From Campylobacter anatolicus (GTDB lineage Bacteria; Campylobacterota; Campylobacteria; Campylobacterales; Campylobacteraceae), in the NCBI RefSeq assembly GCF_018145655.1, contig NZ_JAGSSY010000002.1:310001-374000 (forward strand): a DNA stretch of 64,000 bases, written 5' to 3'. Positions 27,992 through 37,395 of the stretch are shown here, piece by piece (position 1 is the stretch's first letter; the number at the start of each line of letters is the position of its first letter). Under the pieces are notes generated by a model. That model did no database searches. It was not told the DNA's origin and worked only from the letters and a program-made list of their open reading frames with translations. The position numbers and the translations under genes are program-made.

Positions 27992-29805
27992 GATTGCGTA
28001 TTGTATTTGGTGTTATTACTATTTTTTGGATAATGCTTCTTGCAAAAATTTATCATCTTAGCGTAAATTCTAATGAATATTATAAAGAAAAAGCTGAACA
28101 AAATGCAGTAAAAACTCAGTATATACCACCTGTTCGTGGTGTTATTTACGATATTAAAAATCGCCCAATGGCGATAAATAGACTAGGGTTTTCGATAGCT
28201 ATCAAGCCGCATTTAAGCTCAAAGGAGCAAATTTTAGATAACGAACTTAACGAGATAACTAAACTCTTTACTGATCTAAACACTACAAAATTACGTCGTG
28301 AATACATAAAAAATGATTCGCCTTATAATCAAGATTTTATAAATGTTGTTGATTTTATAGATTATGATGAGTTTTTACCGTATTTTACAAGCCTTTCATT
28401 ACGCCCAAATTTACGGATCGAACCAGCATCGAAACGCCACTATCCATACAATGATATAGCTTCACATATTATAGGTTATGTGGGCAGAGCAAATCAAAAA
28501 GATATAGAAGATGATCCACTAACAAAGCTCACAAACTATACTGGCAGAAGTGGTGTTGAGCGGTATTATAACTCGATATTGCAAGGTGAGCAGGGCTTTA
28601 GGCGTACAAAGGTAAATGCACTTAATCAAGAGATAGAGCAGATAAATTTTACCCCAGCAAGCTCACAAGATATAAGGCTTAGTATAGATCTAGAACTTCA
28701 AAAATTCGTAGCAGATGTATTTGGTAAAGATGCCGGTAGCGTTATTATTATGGATCTTAAAAATGGTGCTATCATCGCAGCTGGAAGCTTTCCTGAGTAT
28801 GATCTAAACCCTTTTGTACTTGGCATAAGTAAGGACGAGTGGGAGCAGCTGATACAAGATGTTGATCATCCATTTACAAACAAGCTAGTAAATGGACTTT
28901 ACCCGCCTGGTTCAGTTATAAAAATGGCAATGGCAATGGCGTTTTTAGATAACGGCATGACGCGATATGATAGTTTTTTCTGCTCTGGTTCGTATGAGCT
29001 TGGTGGACGTAAATTTCGTTGTTGGAACTCATATGGACATGGAAATGTCGATATGAATAGAGCTATTAGAGAGAGTTGTGATGACTATTTTTACAAAGCG
29101 TCTCAAAAGATCGGCATAGATGCAATAGTCCCAATACTTGAGCGTTTTAGCTTTGGTGTTAAAACTGGCGTTGATCTACCAAATGAGTTTGTCGGCACTC
29201 TGCCTAGTCGTGAATGGAAGATGCGAAAATATGGTAAGTCGTGGTATCAGGGTGAGACGCTTATAACATCTATAGGGCAAGGCAATTTTCTTGTTACTCC
29301 TATGCAAATAGCAAAGCACACGGCTGAACTTGCAACTGGATTAAACATAACGCCACATTTTTTGCATAGTATCGATGATATCGTGGTAGACTTTATGCCA
29401 AGAGATGATAAATTTAACAAATTCGAAAAATCACAACTACCATATATAAGACACGCTATGTATGAGGTTGCAAATCATCCAAAAGGCACGGCAAATAGAC
29501 ACTTTTTAGACTGCAAGATTAAAGTCGCAGCAAAGACTGGCACCGCTCAAGTCGTTGGTATCTCACAAACCGATAAAAAGCGTATGCGTGAAGAAGATAT
29601 GGCGTATCTGACACGATCGCATGCTTGGATGACGACTTATGGACCATACGAAGATCCACAGTATGTCGTAACTATGGTTATAGAGCATGGTGGGCATGGT
29701 GGAAGTGCGGCAGGACCAAAGATATCACAAATTTATAACAAACTGCTTGAAATGGGCTATATAAATTTAGATAAAATTAACGATAAAAATAGTGATAAAA
29801 AATAA
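27988..29805 (+). CDS. mrdA: Penicillin-binding protein 2 (elongation transpeptidase)
   Basis: Class B PBP of 605 residues. N-terminal TM anchor (about 5-22), a pedestal domain with RGVIYDIKNRPMA, and a transpeptidase domain with SVIK (active Ser, in LYPPGSVIKMAMA), SCD in the SxN position (RESCDDYFY) and KTG (AAKTGTAQV). It pairs with RodA (12718) to build the side wall. It overlaps the upstream gene by four bases and ends two bases from the convergent ybeY stop. Confidence 0.95.
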   Translation: MRLRIVFGVITIFWIMLLAKIYHLSVNSNEYYKEKAEQNAVKTQYIPPVRGVIYDIKNRPMAINRLGFSIAIKPHLSSKEQILDNELNEITKLFTDLNTTKLRREYIKNDSPYNQDFINVVDFIDYDEFLPYFTSLSLRPNLRIEPASKRHYPYNDIASHIIGYVGRANQKDIEDDPLTKLTNYTGRSGVERYYNSILQGEQGFRRTKVNALNQEIEQINFTPASSQDIRLSIDLELQKFVADVFGKDAGSVIIMDLKNGAIIAAGSFPEYDLNPFVLGISKDEWEQLIQDVDHPFTNKLVNGLYPPGSVIKMAMAMAFLDNGMTRYDSFFCSGSYELGGRKFRCWNSYGHGNVDMNRAIRESCDDYFYKASQKIGIDAIVPILERFSFGVKTGVDLPNEFVGTLPSREWKMRKYGKSWYQGETLITSIGQGNFLVTPMQIAKHTAELATGLNITPHFLHSIDDIVVDFMPRDDKFNKFEKSQLPYIRHAMYEVANHPKGTANRHFLDCKIKVAAKTGTAQVVGISQTDKKRMREEDMAYLTRSHAWMTTYGPYEDPQYVVTMVIEHGGHGGSAAGPKISQIYNKLLEMGYINLDKINDKNSDKK

Positions 29806-29807
29806 AT

Positions 29808-30215
29808 TTAGCTCTCTTCTGTACGAACGATCAAGCTTTTTGGTAGGTTAAAATTTTCTATCACTTCGCACTCCTTTTCACGCATTTGCCCATCATCTTT
29901 CTCGTGATCATATCCAAGCACATGAAGTAGCCCATGAGTAAATAAAAGTGCTACTTCATCGCTATCTGAGTGTCCTAATTCAGTAGCCTTTTGACTGACT
30001 AGCTCTAAATTTATCACAATACAGCCAAGTGGGGTGTGCATAACAAACTCAAATGGAAAGCTAAGCACATCCGTTGTCTTATCAATCCCACGTTCACGCA
30101 GGTTTATCTCACGCATTTGATTGCTATTAACAAAGCTAAGTTCAACATCGCCAGGAGTCAAAAATTCACAAATCTTATCTAAAATTTTAGGATATTTATC
30201 ATCGCATATTATCAT
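29808..30215 (-). CDS. ybeY: rRNA maturation endoribonuclease YbeY
   Basis: Zn metalloprotein of 135 residues acting in 16S rRNA 3' end maturation and ribosome quality control. It has the defining H(3x)H(5x)H motif as [15 protein letters not shown] plus TDVLSFPFE in the core. ATG start. Its stop lies two bases from the mrdA stop on the other strand, so the transcripts must overlap. Confidence 0.93.
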   Translation of the reverse strand: MIICDDKYPKILDKICEFLTPGDVELSFVNSNQMREINLRERGIDKTTDVLSFPFEFVMHTPLGCIVINLELVSQKATELGHSDSDEVALLFTHGLLHVLGYDHEKDDGQMREKECEVIENFNLPKSLIVRTEES

Positions 30216-30444
30216 TTTTAGGCTTTCTTATGGAAAAATCTGTATAATTTTAGCAGAAATTTAAGAAAATTTGAAAAGTCTGATGATATTTTACCTTCAA
30301 CTTAGTTATCTGCTAAAATTATGGCTTTGCTATCACCTAGCTAAGATTTTGTCAAAAATAGGGTAAGATATAAAAGAGACGAAAGTATTTTACTTATAAA
30401 ATTTTAAAATATCTTATAAATTTTAATTAAAATGGAGTAAATTT

Positions 30445-31194
30445 ATGAAAAAAGCAGTATGTATAATGAGTGGCGGTATGGATAGTACACTTTGTGCCAC
30501 TATCGCAAAGCATGAGGGATACGAGATTGTTGCACTTCATTTTGATTATAATCAACGCACAATGAGACGTGAAAAGGTTGCGTTTGAGCAAATTTGTGAT
30601 AGGCTAGGCATCACTACAAAACTAAACCTAGATGTAAGTTTTATCGCTGATATAGGCGGTAGCTCTTTGACTGATATGAGTATACAAGTGCCTAAAAATG
30701 GAGAAAGTTTGAGTGAGCTTAAAAACTCAAATATTAAAAATGACAGAGAAAATTTAAGTGATACTAAAAACTCAAACGTTCAAAAAGATAGTCAAGATGT
30801 CCCAAACACATACGTGCCATTTCGTAATGGTATATTTGTCTCAATAGCCACTGCACTTGCCGAAAAGCATGGAGCTAGTGCGATATTTATCGGTGTGGTT
30901 GAAGAAGACGGTAGTGGTTATCCTGACTGCACGGCAAGTTTTATAAGTAAGATAAATAACGCGATAAATGTTGGAACTGCCAAAAATACAAATATTGAAA
31001 TCATAACACCACTGATAAATTTAAATAAATCTCAAATCGTAGCTAGATCGCTTGAGCTTGGCTCGCCACTTGAGTTAACTTGGAGTTGCTATGAAAACGA
31101 TGATGAGGCGTGTGGCATGTGCGATAGTTGTCGTCTGCGTCTGCGTGGATTTAAGATGGCTAATACACAAGATCCGATAAGATATAAAATTTAA
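30445..31194 (+). CDS. queC: 7-cyano-7-deazaguanine (preQ0) synthase with a repeat insertion
   Basis: ATP-dependent enzyme that converts CDG to preQ0 for queuosine. PP-loop [10 protein letters not shown] at the N-terminus, VPFRNGIF in the middle, and four Zn cysteines in [16 protein letters not shown]. At 249 residues it is about 25 longer than usual. The excess is a hydrophilic insert at residues 87-116 made of two 15-residue tandem repeats just before the conserved [11 protein letters not shown] start behind GGAG. Confidence 0.93.
   Translation: MKKAVCIMSGGMDSTLCATIAKHEGYEIVALHFDYNQRTMRREKVAFEQICDRLGITTKLNLDVSFIADIGGSSLTDMSIQVPKNGESLSELKNSNIKNDRENLSDTKNSNVQKDSQDVPNTYVPFRNGIFVSIATALAEKHGASAIFIGVVEEDGSGYPDCTASFISKINNAINVGTAKNTNIEIITPLINLNKSQIVARSLELGSPLELTWSCYENDDEACGMCDSCRLRLRGFKMANTQDPIRYKI
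30703..30792 (+). repeat. 45-bp imperfect tandem repeat inside queC
   Basis: Two 45-base units, in frame, encoding [15 protein letters not shown] and [15 protein letters not shown]. Nine of 15 residues are identical. Seen directly. Confidence 0.85.
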
Positions 31195-31267
31195 TAAATT
31201 TTAGTTAAAATGATAAGCAAAATCAAAAAACTTAAACAATAAAATTAATTTATATTTCTTAAAGTTA

Positions 31268-31281
31268 TTGACGTAAATCAA
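31268..31281 (+). promoter_or_regulatory. FNR-type box upstream of hcp
   Basis: TTGACGTAAATCAA, matching TTGAT-N4-ATCAA in nine of ten defined positions. The centre is 29.5 bases before the first base of the -10 (TAATAT, 31304-31309), which puts it at -41.5, the classic class II activator position. Confidence 0.75.
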
Positions 31282-31303
31282 TCTAAAAATTTGAAATTTT
31301 CTG

Positions 31304-31309
31304 TAATAT
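31304..31309 (+). promoter_or_regulatory. -10 element of hcp
   Basis: TAATAT preceded by TG. Predicted start of transcription near 31316, followed by AAGGA and the ATG at 31339. Confidence 0.6.
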
Positions 31310-31338
31310 ATCTTTAAATTTTAATTTAAGGATAGTGA

Positions 31339-32667
31339 ATGGATAAAGAGTTAAAGATGTTTTGTCATCAATGCGAGATGAGTGCCGATAGTGGCTGTGG
31401 TGCAAAGGGACAGAGTAGAGGCACTTGCGGAAAGAGCGATACGCTCGCACGTTTGCAAGATACGATGGTCTTTGGACTAAAAGGTCTTAGTGCGTATCGC
31501 CACCACGCTGATGAGCTTGGAGCCGACACAAGTGCGGTTGATCGTGTTATTGCCGATACGCTTTATTTTACGTTGACAAACTCAAATTTTAACTTTGATG
31601 AGCATATCAAGCAACTTTTAGCAGTCGGTGGTGCAGGCGTTGAGATGATGAATATATTAAGCGAGGCTCATATAGCTAAATTTGGTCTGCCAACGCCTGT
31701 AAAAGTGAGCCAAAATAAAGTTGAGGGTAGGGCTATACTAGTCAGCGGACACAATCTGCACGCACTTAAGATGTTGCTTGAGGCAACAAAAGACAAAGGT
31801 ATAAACATCTACACTCACTCAGAGATGCTCCCAGCACACGGATATCCTAAACTACGCAAATATCCACACTTAAAGGGCAATGTAGGCAAGGCATGGTTTG
31901 ATCAAACTAAGCTATTTAATGAGTTTAAGGGTGCGATACTGATGACTACAAACTGCATAGTTCCGCTTCGTTCAAATTGTACTTATGCCGATCGCTTATT
32001 TGGCTACTCTATTGCTGGGACTGACGGTATTAGACATATAGAAAATGACGACTTTACGCCACTTATTGAGTGTGCTATTTCTTGTGGTGATGTGAGTGGC
32101 TTTGAAAGTGATGAGACACTAGTAACTGGCGGTCATTATAAGACTATTTTAAGTTTAGCTCCGCAAATTTTAGATGCGATAAATACAGGTAAGATCCGAC
32201 GATTTTTCGTTATAGCGGGGTGTGATGCACCAGGTAAAGGGCGTGAGTATTACCGAGAGTTAGCTAAAAGCCTACCACAAGACTGCGTGATACTCACATC
32301 AAGTTGTGGTAAATTTAGATTTAACGACATTGACTTTGGTAATGTCCCAGGTACTGAGCTACCACGCTACATAGACCTTGGTCAGTGCAACGACAGTAAC
32401 GGAGCGGTTAAAATTGCTCTTGCACTAAGTGAAGCCACAGGTATAGCTGTCAATGATCTACCGATCTCTATCGTCTTAATGTGGATGGAGCAAAAGGCGG
32501 TCATTATACTTTTAGCATTGTTCTATCTTGGTATGAAAAATGTTAATATTGGACCAACTTTACCGAAGTTTTTTAACGAAGAGATTATAAATTTCTTAGT
32601 TGAAAAATTTAATGTGCGTCTCATAAGTGGCGATGCACAAGCTGATTTGAGGTACTTTTTGGGTTAG
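31339..32667 (+). CDS. hcp: Hybrid cluster protein (hydroxylamine reductase), short class III-like form
   Basis: 442 residues. An N-terminal cysteine set (Cys9, 12, 20, 30) binds the first Fe-S cluster. All hybrid-cluster ligands can be read: the His in SGHNLHAL, Glu in THSEMLPAHGYP, Cys in TTNCIVP, the persulfide Cys in AGCDAPGKG, Cys in TSSCGKF, Cys in DLGQCND, and Glu and Lys in WMEQKAV. It is about 100 residues shorter than class I/II proteins because the second helical-bundle region is absent. Family members reduce hydroxylamine or NO and S-nitrosylate proteins. The FNR-type box upstream matches the one before haoC. ATG start behind AAGGA. Confidence 0.92.
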   Translation: MDKELKMFCHQCEMSADSGCGAKGQSRGTCGKSDTLARLQDTMVFGLKGLSAYRHHADELGADTSAVDRVIADTLYFTLTNSNFNFDEHIKQLLAVGGAGVEMMNILSEAHIAKFGLPTPVKVSQNKVEGRAILVSGHNLHALKMLLEATKDKGINIYTHSEMLPAHGYPKLRKYPHLKGNVGKAWFDQTKLFNEFKGAILMTTNCIVPLRSNCTYADRLFGYSIAGTDGIRHIENDDFTPLIECAISCGDVSGFESDETLVTGGHYKTILSLAPQILDAINTGKIRRFFVIAGCDAPGKGREYYRELAKSLPQDCVILTSSCGKFRFNDIDFGNVPGTELPRYIDLGQCNDSNGAVKIALALSEATGIAVNDLPISIVLMWMEQKAVIILLALFYLGMKNVNIGPTLPKFFNEEIINFLVEKFNVRLISGDAQADLRYFLG

Positions 32668-32794
32668 CGAAAGTGAGTTTTTATGCCAAAGTGGTAAAAA
32701 TATGATTTGCAGAGTAGTAATTAACAGTTGCGAGTAAGAGCAAGAGCTAAGTAAAAGTAGAAATATAAAAACTGTGAAGCAAAAATAACAAATT

Positions 32795-32829
32795 AAAGCT
32801 GTTTGATTAAAACTCAAACAGCTTTTTTT
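32795..32829. terminator. Bidirectional terminator between hcp and the Mur-ligase-like gene
   Basis: A twelve-base perfect stem (32795-32806 with 32814-32825), then a T-run on the plus strand. The stop codon of the minus-strand gene (32807-32809) lies in the loop. 127 bases between the hcp stop and the hairpin hold nothing recognisable. Confidence 0.75.
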
Positions 32830-33796
32830 GATCTTTGCTTTGATTTAACATAGATAAAATTTCATTTTTATCGCATAAAATGAGTGCGTATCTAAAACCT
32901 TTAAGGCCCTTTATCTCACTTAAATCATCATATCTAAAAGCTTGAGATGCGTCTATTTCACTATCTCGTGGCAAGCAAAGAACAACTTCATCTTCGCTGA
33001 AATTTTTATACAGATATGCCGCTTCTATGCTAAATAGTTCCTCGTCTTTTTCAATTATTAAAGCACGAAAACTGCTGCCAAAGCTTATGGGCTTGAAATT
33101 TTTATCTATAAATATCGGCTCAAAATGCCCAAAAACTCGGTGATCATTTAGCTTAAAAGTGATATTATTTTGTTTAAAGTAGTGCAAAAGTCCACAAAAC
33201 ATACCCATAAAAACACGCGGGATATTTAAATTTTGATAATAAACATCATCACAGATTATAGTTGTAAAAAATATTGAGCTTGGATTGATCGCTTGAGCCT
33301 TTGTATCTGTCCAAACTGCATCATAAAGGGGCGTTATACGTTGTAATACTCGCACTTCGTTACTAAAAAATATATCTCCATTTTTAGCTTTTACTATCTT
33401 ATAAAAAAGCTCTTTAATCTCGCTTGGCATAAGTATAGCGTTTTTGCTTAGGCTCATACGTTCAATTATCGCTTTTTGTACAGCATTTATAGAACAAAAT
33501 TTTAAATTTTTATGTGTCGCTTCAAATCTCATAAGTCGCATAAGTGCATTTTGTAGACTGTCAACTTTTATATATGCGATCTCGCCATCACTTGGTATAA
33601 GCTCATCTTCACTTATAATAGCGTAAGCTCCATGTTTTATAGCGTCTTTTATATCATTTTCATCGGCGTTTGTTGCTATAAATGCATATCCACGTTTGAT
33701 ATTTTTTGGTTCAAAAACAAAATCGCTCACACTTGATACGCTTGGTTTGTTTATGATGCGTCCATTGATAAGTCTTATTAAATTTTCTATCGTCAT
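32807..33796 (-). CDS. Mur-ligase-like protein lacking the ATP-binding loop, unknown function
   Basis: 329 residues. The first about 90 resemble the N-terminal UDP-binding domain of MurF/MurE: LIRLINGRI, then FEPKNIKRGYAFIAT where MurF has the TRKLTPGCLFVAL-type segment, AIKHGAYAIISED, and a VDSLQNALMRLMRF helix. The GKT-type P-loop expected near residue 100 is missing, and the rest (100-329) matches no domain I know. It lies directly behind metG (ATG right against the metG stop), as in C. jejuni (Cj0837c position). A catalytic ligase is unlikely; a substrate-binding or regulatory role is a guess. Confidence 0.7.
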   Translation of the reverse strand: MTIENLIRLINGRIINKPSVSSVSDFVFEPKNIKRGYAFIATNADENDIKDAIKHGAYAIISEDELIPSDGEIAYIKVDSLQNALMRLMRFEATHKNLKFCSINAVQKAIIERMSLSKNAILMPSEIKELFYKIVKAKNGDIFFSNEVRVLQRITPLYDAVWTDTKAQAINPSSIFFTTIICDDVYYQNLNIPRVFMGMFCGLLHYFKQNNITFKLNDHRVFGHFEPIFIDKNFKPISFGSSFRALIIEKDEELFSIEAAYLYKNFSEDEVVLCLPRDSEIDASQAFRYDDLSEIKGLKGFRYALILCDKNEILSMLNQSKDQKKLFEF

Positions 33797-35713
33797 TTAG
33801 CCGACTATTGCCCCATTTTTGACCTTTGAATGAGTGCTAAGCAACGTAAGAGAGCCATCTTCAGCACTTAATATCATCCCTTGTGATACGTATTTTTTCA
33901 TCATTGTTCGCTCTTTTAAATTTGCTAAAACACAGACTTGTTTGCCGATTAGCTCATTTGGATCATAAAATTTAGCGATACCAGATAGAATTTGGCGTGG
34001 TTGAGCCTCTCCTAAGTCTATCTTAAATTTAAGCAACTTTTCACTGCCCTCAACTCTTTCACACTCAAGTACTTCGCCTACTTTGATAACGATTTTAGCA
34101 AAGTCATCAATTGAGATTATCTCACTTTTTAGTTCCTCTTTCTCTACTTTTTTTGACTCTTTTATGGCACTAGAGTGTGGTAAAAGTTCATTTTCTATGC
34201 GTGGAAATAGTGGTTCTGTCGGCTTTGCTACAAAATTTATAAGCTCATTTTTTATTATTAGATTTTGATATACTTTCTCGTTTATCTCAAAGCCTAGAGC
34301 CTGTGCTATTTTATCACAAGTCTTTGGCATAGCTGGGCTTAATAGCACAGAAATTTTTGCTAATAAATTTGCACAAAGTGCCACAAGAGCGTTTGCTTCG
34401 TCTATTTTACCTTGTTTTATCATCGCCCACGGCTCGTATTTGGCGATTACGCCATTTGCCAAAGATACGACTTTCCAAAGTTCCTCTAAATAGCGATTTG
34501 TCGCCAGTACTTCTAAATTTGATACAGCTAAGTCAAGATATTCGTGTGCTTCATTTAGCTCGGCTTGATAAAATTTAGTTGTATTTTGAGCGTCTATCTT
34601 AAACTCACTATATTTGCCGCTCATTCCTATTATGCGGCTTAATAGGTTACCAAGCCCATTACCAAGCTCTGAGTTTATCCGCTCAATGAGAGCTTTTTGG
34701 CTAAAATCGCCGTCTTGACCAAATGGCACTTCTCTAAGCATAAAATATCTAAAATTTTCAAGCCCATAGGCATCCGCAACCTCTTTTGGATTGACTACGT
34801 TTCCCTTGCTTTTACTCATTTTTTCGCCGTTTCTAGTCCACCAGCCGTGTGCGGCGATATGTTTTGGTAAAGGAAGTCCAAGGCTCATCAAAAACGCAGG
34901 CCAATAAATCGCATGAAAACGCAAGATATCTTTGCCTACGATATGTGTTGTGTTCTCCCAGTATCCCATAAGTTCATTGTCACGTGAGTATCCAAGTGTG
35001 GTTAGGTAGTTAATGAGTGCGTCAAGCCAAACATACATCACGTGCTTTGGATCGTTTAAATTTTTAGGCAGTTTTATGCCCCAGTCAAAGCTCGTGCGTG
35101 TGATGGATAGATCTTTTAGTCCACTTTTTACAAAGCTAATAACCTCGTTTTTTTTGCCTTTTGGGATTATGCATTGCTCATTATTTTCATACCATTTTAG
35201 TAGTGCGTCTTGGTATTTTGATAGTCTAAAAAAGTAGCTTTCTTCTTTAACTATGCTTGTTTTACGACCACAGTCAGGACAGCACTCATCATCAAGTAGT
35301 TGCGTTGAGGTGAAAAATGTTTCACAGCTAACGCAGTAGTATCCCTCGTATTCGCCTTTGTAGATATCGCCATTTTCATACATTTTTTCAAACGCATTTT
35401 GTGAAGTGAGCTTGTGCTCTGCATCCGTTGTGCGTATAAAATGATCGTAGCTTATCTTAAACTCATCCCAAAGTGAACGAAATTTACCACTTATCTCATC
35501 GGCATACTCTTTGGGTGTTTTACCGCGTGTTTTAGCGGCTTGCTCTATCTTTTGTCCGTGCTCATCGGTGCCTGTCATAAAGTAAGTGTCATATCCTTGC
35601 AAACGCTTAAAACGAGCCAAAGTGTCAGCTATGATGGTCGTGTAGGCGTGTCCGATATGTGGCACGTCATTTACATAATAAATCGGAGTTGTAATATAGG
35701 CTTTCTTTTTCAT
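33797..35713 (-). CDS. metG: Methionyl-tRNA synthetase
   Basis: Class I synthetase of 638 residues. HIGH motif as PHIGHAYT, Zn knuckle cysteines in CVSCETF and CCPDCGR, and KMSKSKGNV. A C-terminal EMAPII/Trbp111-like tRNA-binding domain (about 535-638; VIKVGEVLECERVEGSEKLL) also dimerises the protein. It also charges initiator tRNA. ATG start behind AAAGGAAAAAT. Confidence 0.96.
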   Translation of the reverse strand: MKKKAYITTPIYYVNDVPHIGHAYTTIIADTLARFKRLQGYDTYFMTGTDEHGQKIEQAAKTRGKTPKEYADEISGKFRSLWDEFKISYDHFIRTTDAEHKLTSQNAFEKMYENGDIYKGEYEGYYCVSCETFFTSTQLLDDECCPDCGRKTSIVKEESYFFRLSKYQDALLKWYENNEQCIIPKGKKNEVISFVKSGLKDLSITRTSFDWGIKLPKNLNDPKHVMYVWLDALINYLTTLGYSRDNELMGYWENTTHIVGKDILRFHAIYWPAFLMSLGLPLPKHIAAHGWWTRNGEKMSKSKGNVVNPKEVADAYGLENFRYFMLREVPFGQDGDFSQKALIERINSELGNGLGNLLSRIIGMSGKYSEFKIDAQNTTKFYQAELNEAHEYLDLAVSNLEVLATNRYLEELWKVVSLANGVIAKYEPWAMIKQGKIDEANALVALCANLLAKISVLLSPAMPKTCDKIAQALGFEINEKVYQNLIIKNELINFVAKPTEPLFPRIENELLPHSSAIKESKKVEKEELKSEIISIDDFAKIVIKVGEVLECERVEGSEKLLKFKIDLGEAQPRQILSGIAKFYDPNELIGKQVCVLANLKERTMMKKYVSQGMILSAEDGSLTLLSTHSKVKNGAIVG

Positions 35714-35728
35714 ATTTTTCCTTTAAAT

Positions 35729-35935
35729 TTAAAAATCAAATCCGCCAGTGCTACCCTTTGACATAGCGTTATATGTCGCATCTACAAAGTTTTTGCGTGT
35801 TTCGCATTCAAATAGAGCTTCGCATTTAAAACAGCTATTTAGCCCTTTATCCGCTTGACATTGCATTAGAGCTTTGGCTTTTTCATCTCTGTCTAGTTCA
35901 AATTTATCTTTTATTTTTTCGCTTAGCTCGCTCAT
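35729..35935 (-). CDS. Small cysteine-containing conserved protein, unknown function
   Basis: 68 residues, cytoplasmic, with Cys26, Cys35, Cys38, Cys44 arranged as MQCQADKGLNSCFKCEALFEC. This could bind a metal or an Fe-S cluster. A protein in the same place occurs in C. jejuni (Cj0839c position) between metG and fbp, and the start overlaps the fbp stop by one base. No function is known to me. Confidence 0.78.
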   Translation of the reverse strand: MSELSEKIKDKFELDRDEKAKALMQCQADKGLNSCFKCEALFECETRKNFVDATYNAMSKGSTGGFDF

Positions 35936-36798
35936 TAAGCTTGTCCGTAAAATTTATGAAGTGTTTTTATCTCGTAGCTTGAGCCAAAAAAGCAGGGAGT
36001 GCTTTGGTGAATTTTGGTAATAGTGATATCAAAAAGGCTCTTACTAACGCCATCACTTGTAGCTCCACCAGCGTTTTCGTAGATAAATGCGAACGGTAAT
36101 ACTTCAAACAACACTCTAAGTTTGCCATATGGATGATCGCTTGTGGCTGGGTAGCTAAATAGTCCACCGCCTTTGAGTAAAATTTGATGCAGGTCGCTTA
36201 CCATTGCACCAGAGTAGCGAAGGCGATATCCTTCGTCAAAGAGTGATTTTATAAATTTGCAGTGAGTTTCGCTCCAGCCACTTTGTGTCGCACCTGTGGC
36301 GTTTAGCTTACCTTTTTGCTTTAATTCAAGCTCCTTTATAAGCTTAAACTCGCCATTTCTATCAAGGCGGTAAAATTTAGGCTTTACTCCCTTTTTATCG
36401 CTTATAACTAGCTCAACTCGTGGTCCATATATGCTATAAGCTGCAGCTATTAAATTTTGTGGCTTTAACTCGTTTTCATATATACCAAAGATCGAGCCGA
36501 CTGCGAAGTTTACATCAACTAAGCTTGAGCCGTCAAGCGGGTCGTAAGCGATAAGGTATTTTGCATTTTTGTTTAAATTTAAAATTTCATCTTTTTCTTC
36601 GCTGACTAGGGCTTTTACACACTCTAGCTCTTTAAATTTGGCCGTTATTATCTCATCACTAAGCACATCAAGTTTTAACTGAGTGTCACCAGTAGCATTT
36701 TCGTGCGTTGTGTAGCCTAAGTCGGCGTATTTTATAGTTTCGCTTATCTGTTTTGCGACATCTTTTATCGCGTTAAAAATTTGTTCTAACTCTTTCAT
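35935..36798 (-). CDS. fbp: Fructose-1,6-bisphosphatase class I
   Basis: Gluconeogenic enzyme, 287 residues from the ATG at 36798 (MKELEQIF), chosen because it shares one base with the mobB stop (TAATG); a longer frame would run into mobB. Metal and substrate residues appear in [33 protein letters not shown] and [24 protein letters not shown]. Campylobacters lack classical glycolysis at phosphofructokinase but keep gluconeogenesis, which fits fbp and pgi here. Confidence 0.94.
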   Translation of the reverse strand: MKELEQIFNAIKDVAKQISETIKYADLGYTTHENATGDTQLKLDVLSDEIITAKFKELECVKALVSEEKDEILNLNKNAKYLIAYDPLDGSSLVDVNFAVGSIFGIYENELKPQNLIAAAYSIYGPRVELVISDKKGVKPKFYRLDRNGEFKLIKELELKQKGKLNATGATQSGWSETHCKFIKSLFDEGYRLRYSGAMVSDLHQILLKGGGLFSYPATSDHPYGKLRVLFEVLPFAFIYENAGGATSDGVSKSLFDITITKIHQSTPCFFGSSYEIKTLHKFYGQA

Positions 36799-37277
36799 TA
36801 TACAGCCTTTGCATTTTGAAGTATCCACGCACAAATTGCGTTTATATCATCTAAATTTATATTTGTTATATTATATGGCACACTATCTTTATATGTGGCT
36901 ATAGCGTCTGAAAAGCTCAAATAGCTCTCATCTATCTCATCTTTAAATACACTTAGTCGCGGTAGTGGCAAGGTTTTAAGCCCCTCAACCAAAAGTAGAT
37001 CAAACTCTCCGATCATTCTTATAACCTCGTCTAATTCTGAGCTAGTTTGTGAGAAAAATGTCGTTCTAGTCGGACTTAGCACGACTACATCTGCACCACT
37101 TTGAGCAAAGCGGTAGCTATCTTTGCCTTGCACGTCAAATCTCGCTTTATCGCCCGGATCGTGTTTAATGATCACCACTTTAAGTCCATCTGCTATAAAT
37201 TTTTCCAAAACTTTTAGTATAAGAGTAGTTTTACCACTATTTGATGGACCAGAAAACGCTATGGCTAATCGCTTCAT
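36798..37277 (-). CDS. mobB: Molybdopterin-guanine dinucleotide biosynthesis adaptor MobB
   Basis: P-loop GTPase-like protein of 159 residues. [11 protein letters not shown] at the N-terminus, [20 protein letters not shown] and LLLVEGLK are the family segments. It assists MobA in making Mo/W-bisMGD cofactor. The tungstate transporter tupABC in the same window supplies metal for such enzymes. ATG start behind AAAGG. Confidence 0.9.
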   Translation of the reverse strand: MKRLAIAFSGPSNSGKTTLILKVLEKFIADGLKVVIIKHDPGDKARFDVQGKDSYRFAQSGADVVVLSPTRTTFFSQTSSELDEVIRMIGEFDLLLVEGLKTLPLPRLSVFKDEIDESYLSFSDAIATYKDSVPYNITNINLDDINAICAWILQNAKAV

Positions 37278-37305
37278 ATATGCCTTTTTTGTTTAAATGA
37301 GAGTG

Positions 37306-37311
37306 ATTATA
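37306..37311 (-). promoter_or_regulatory. -10 element of the mobB-fbp-metG unit
   Basis: TATAAT on the minus strand, 29 bases before the mobB ATG. Confidence 0.55.
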
Positions 37312-37361
37312 CACAAAATAGGCTTTAAAAAATATGAGTAGGCGAAATTTAACAATAAAAA

Positions 37362-37370
37362 TGTTAAAAT
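37362..37370 (+). promoter_or_regulatory. Extended -10 of the lipoprotein gene at 37396
   Basis: TGTTAAAAT, 25 bases before the ATG, with GGAAG in between. Confidence 0.55.
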
Positions 37371-37395
37371 ACGAATAAATTAAAAATGGAAGAAA

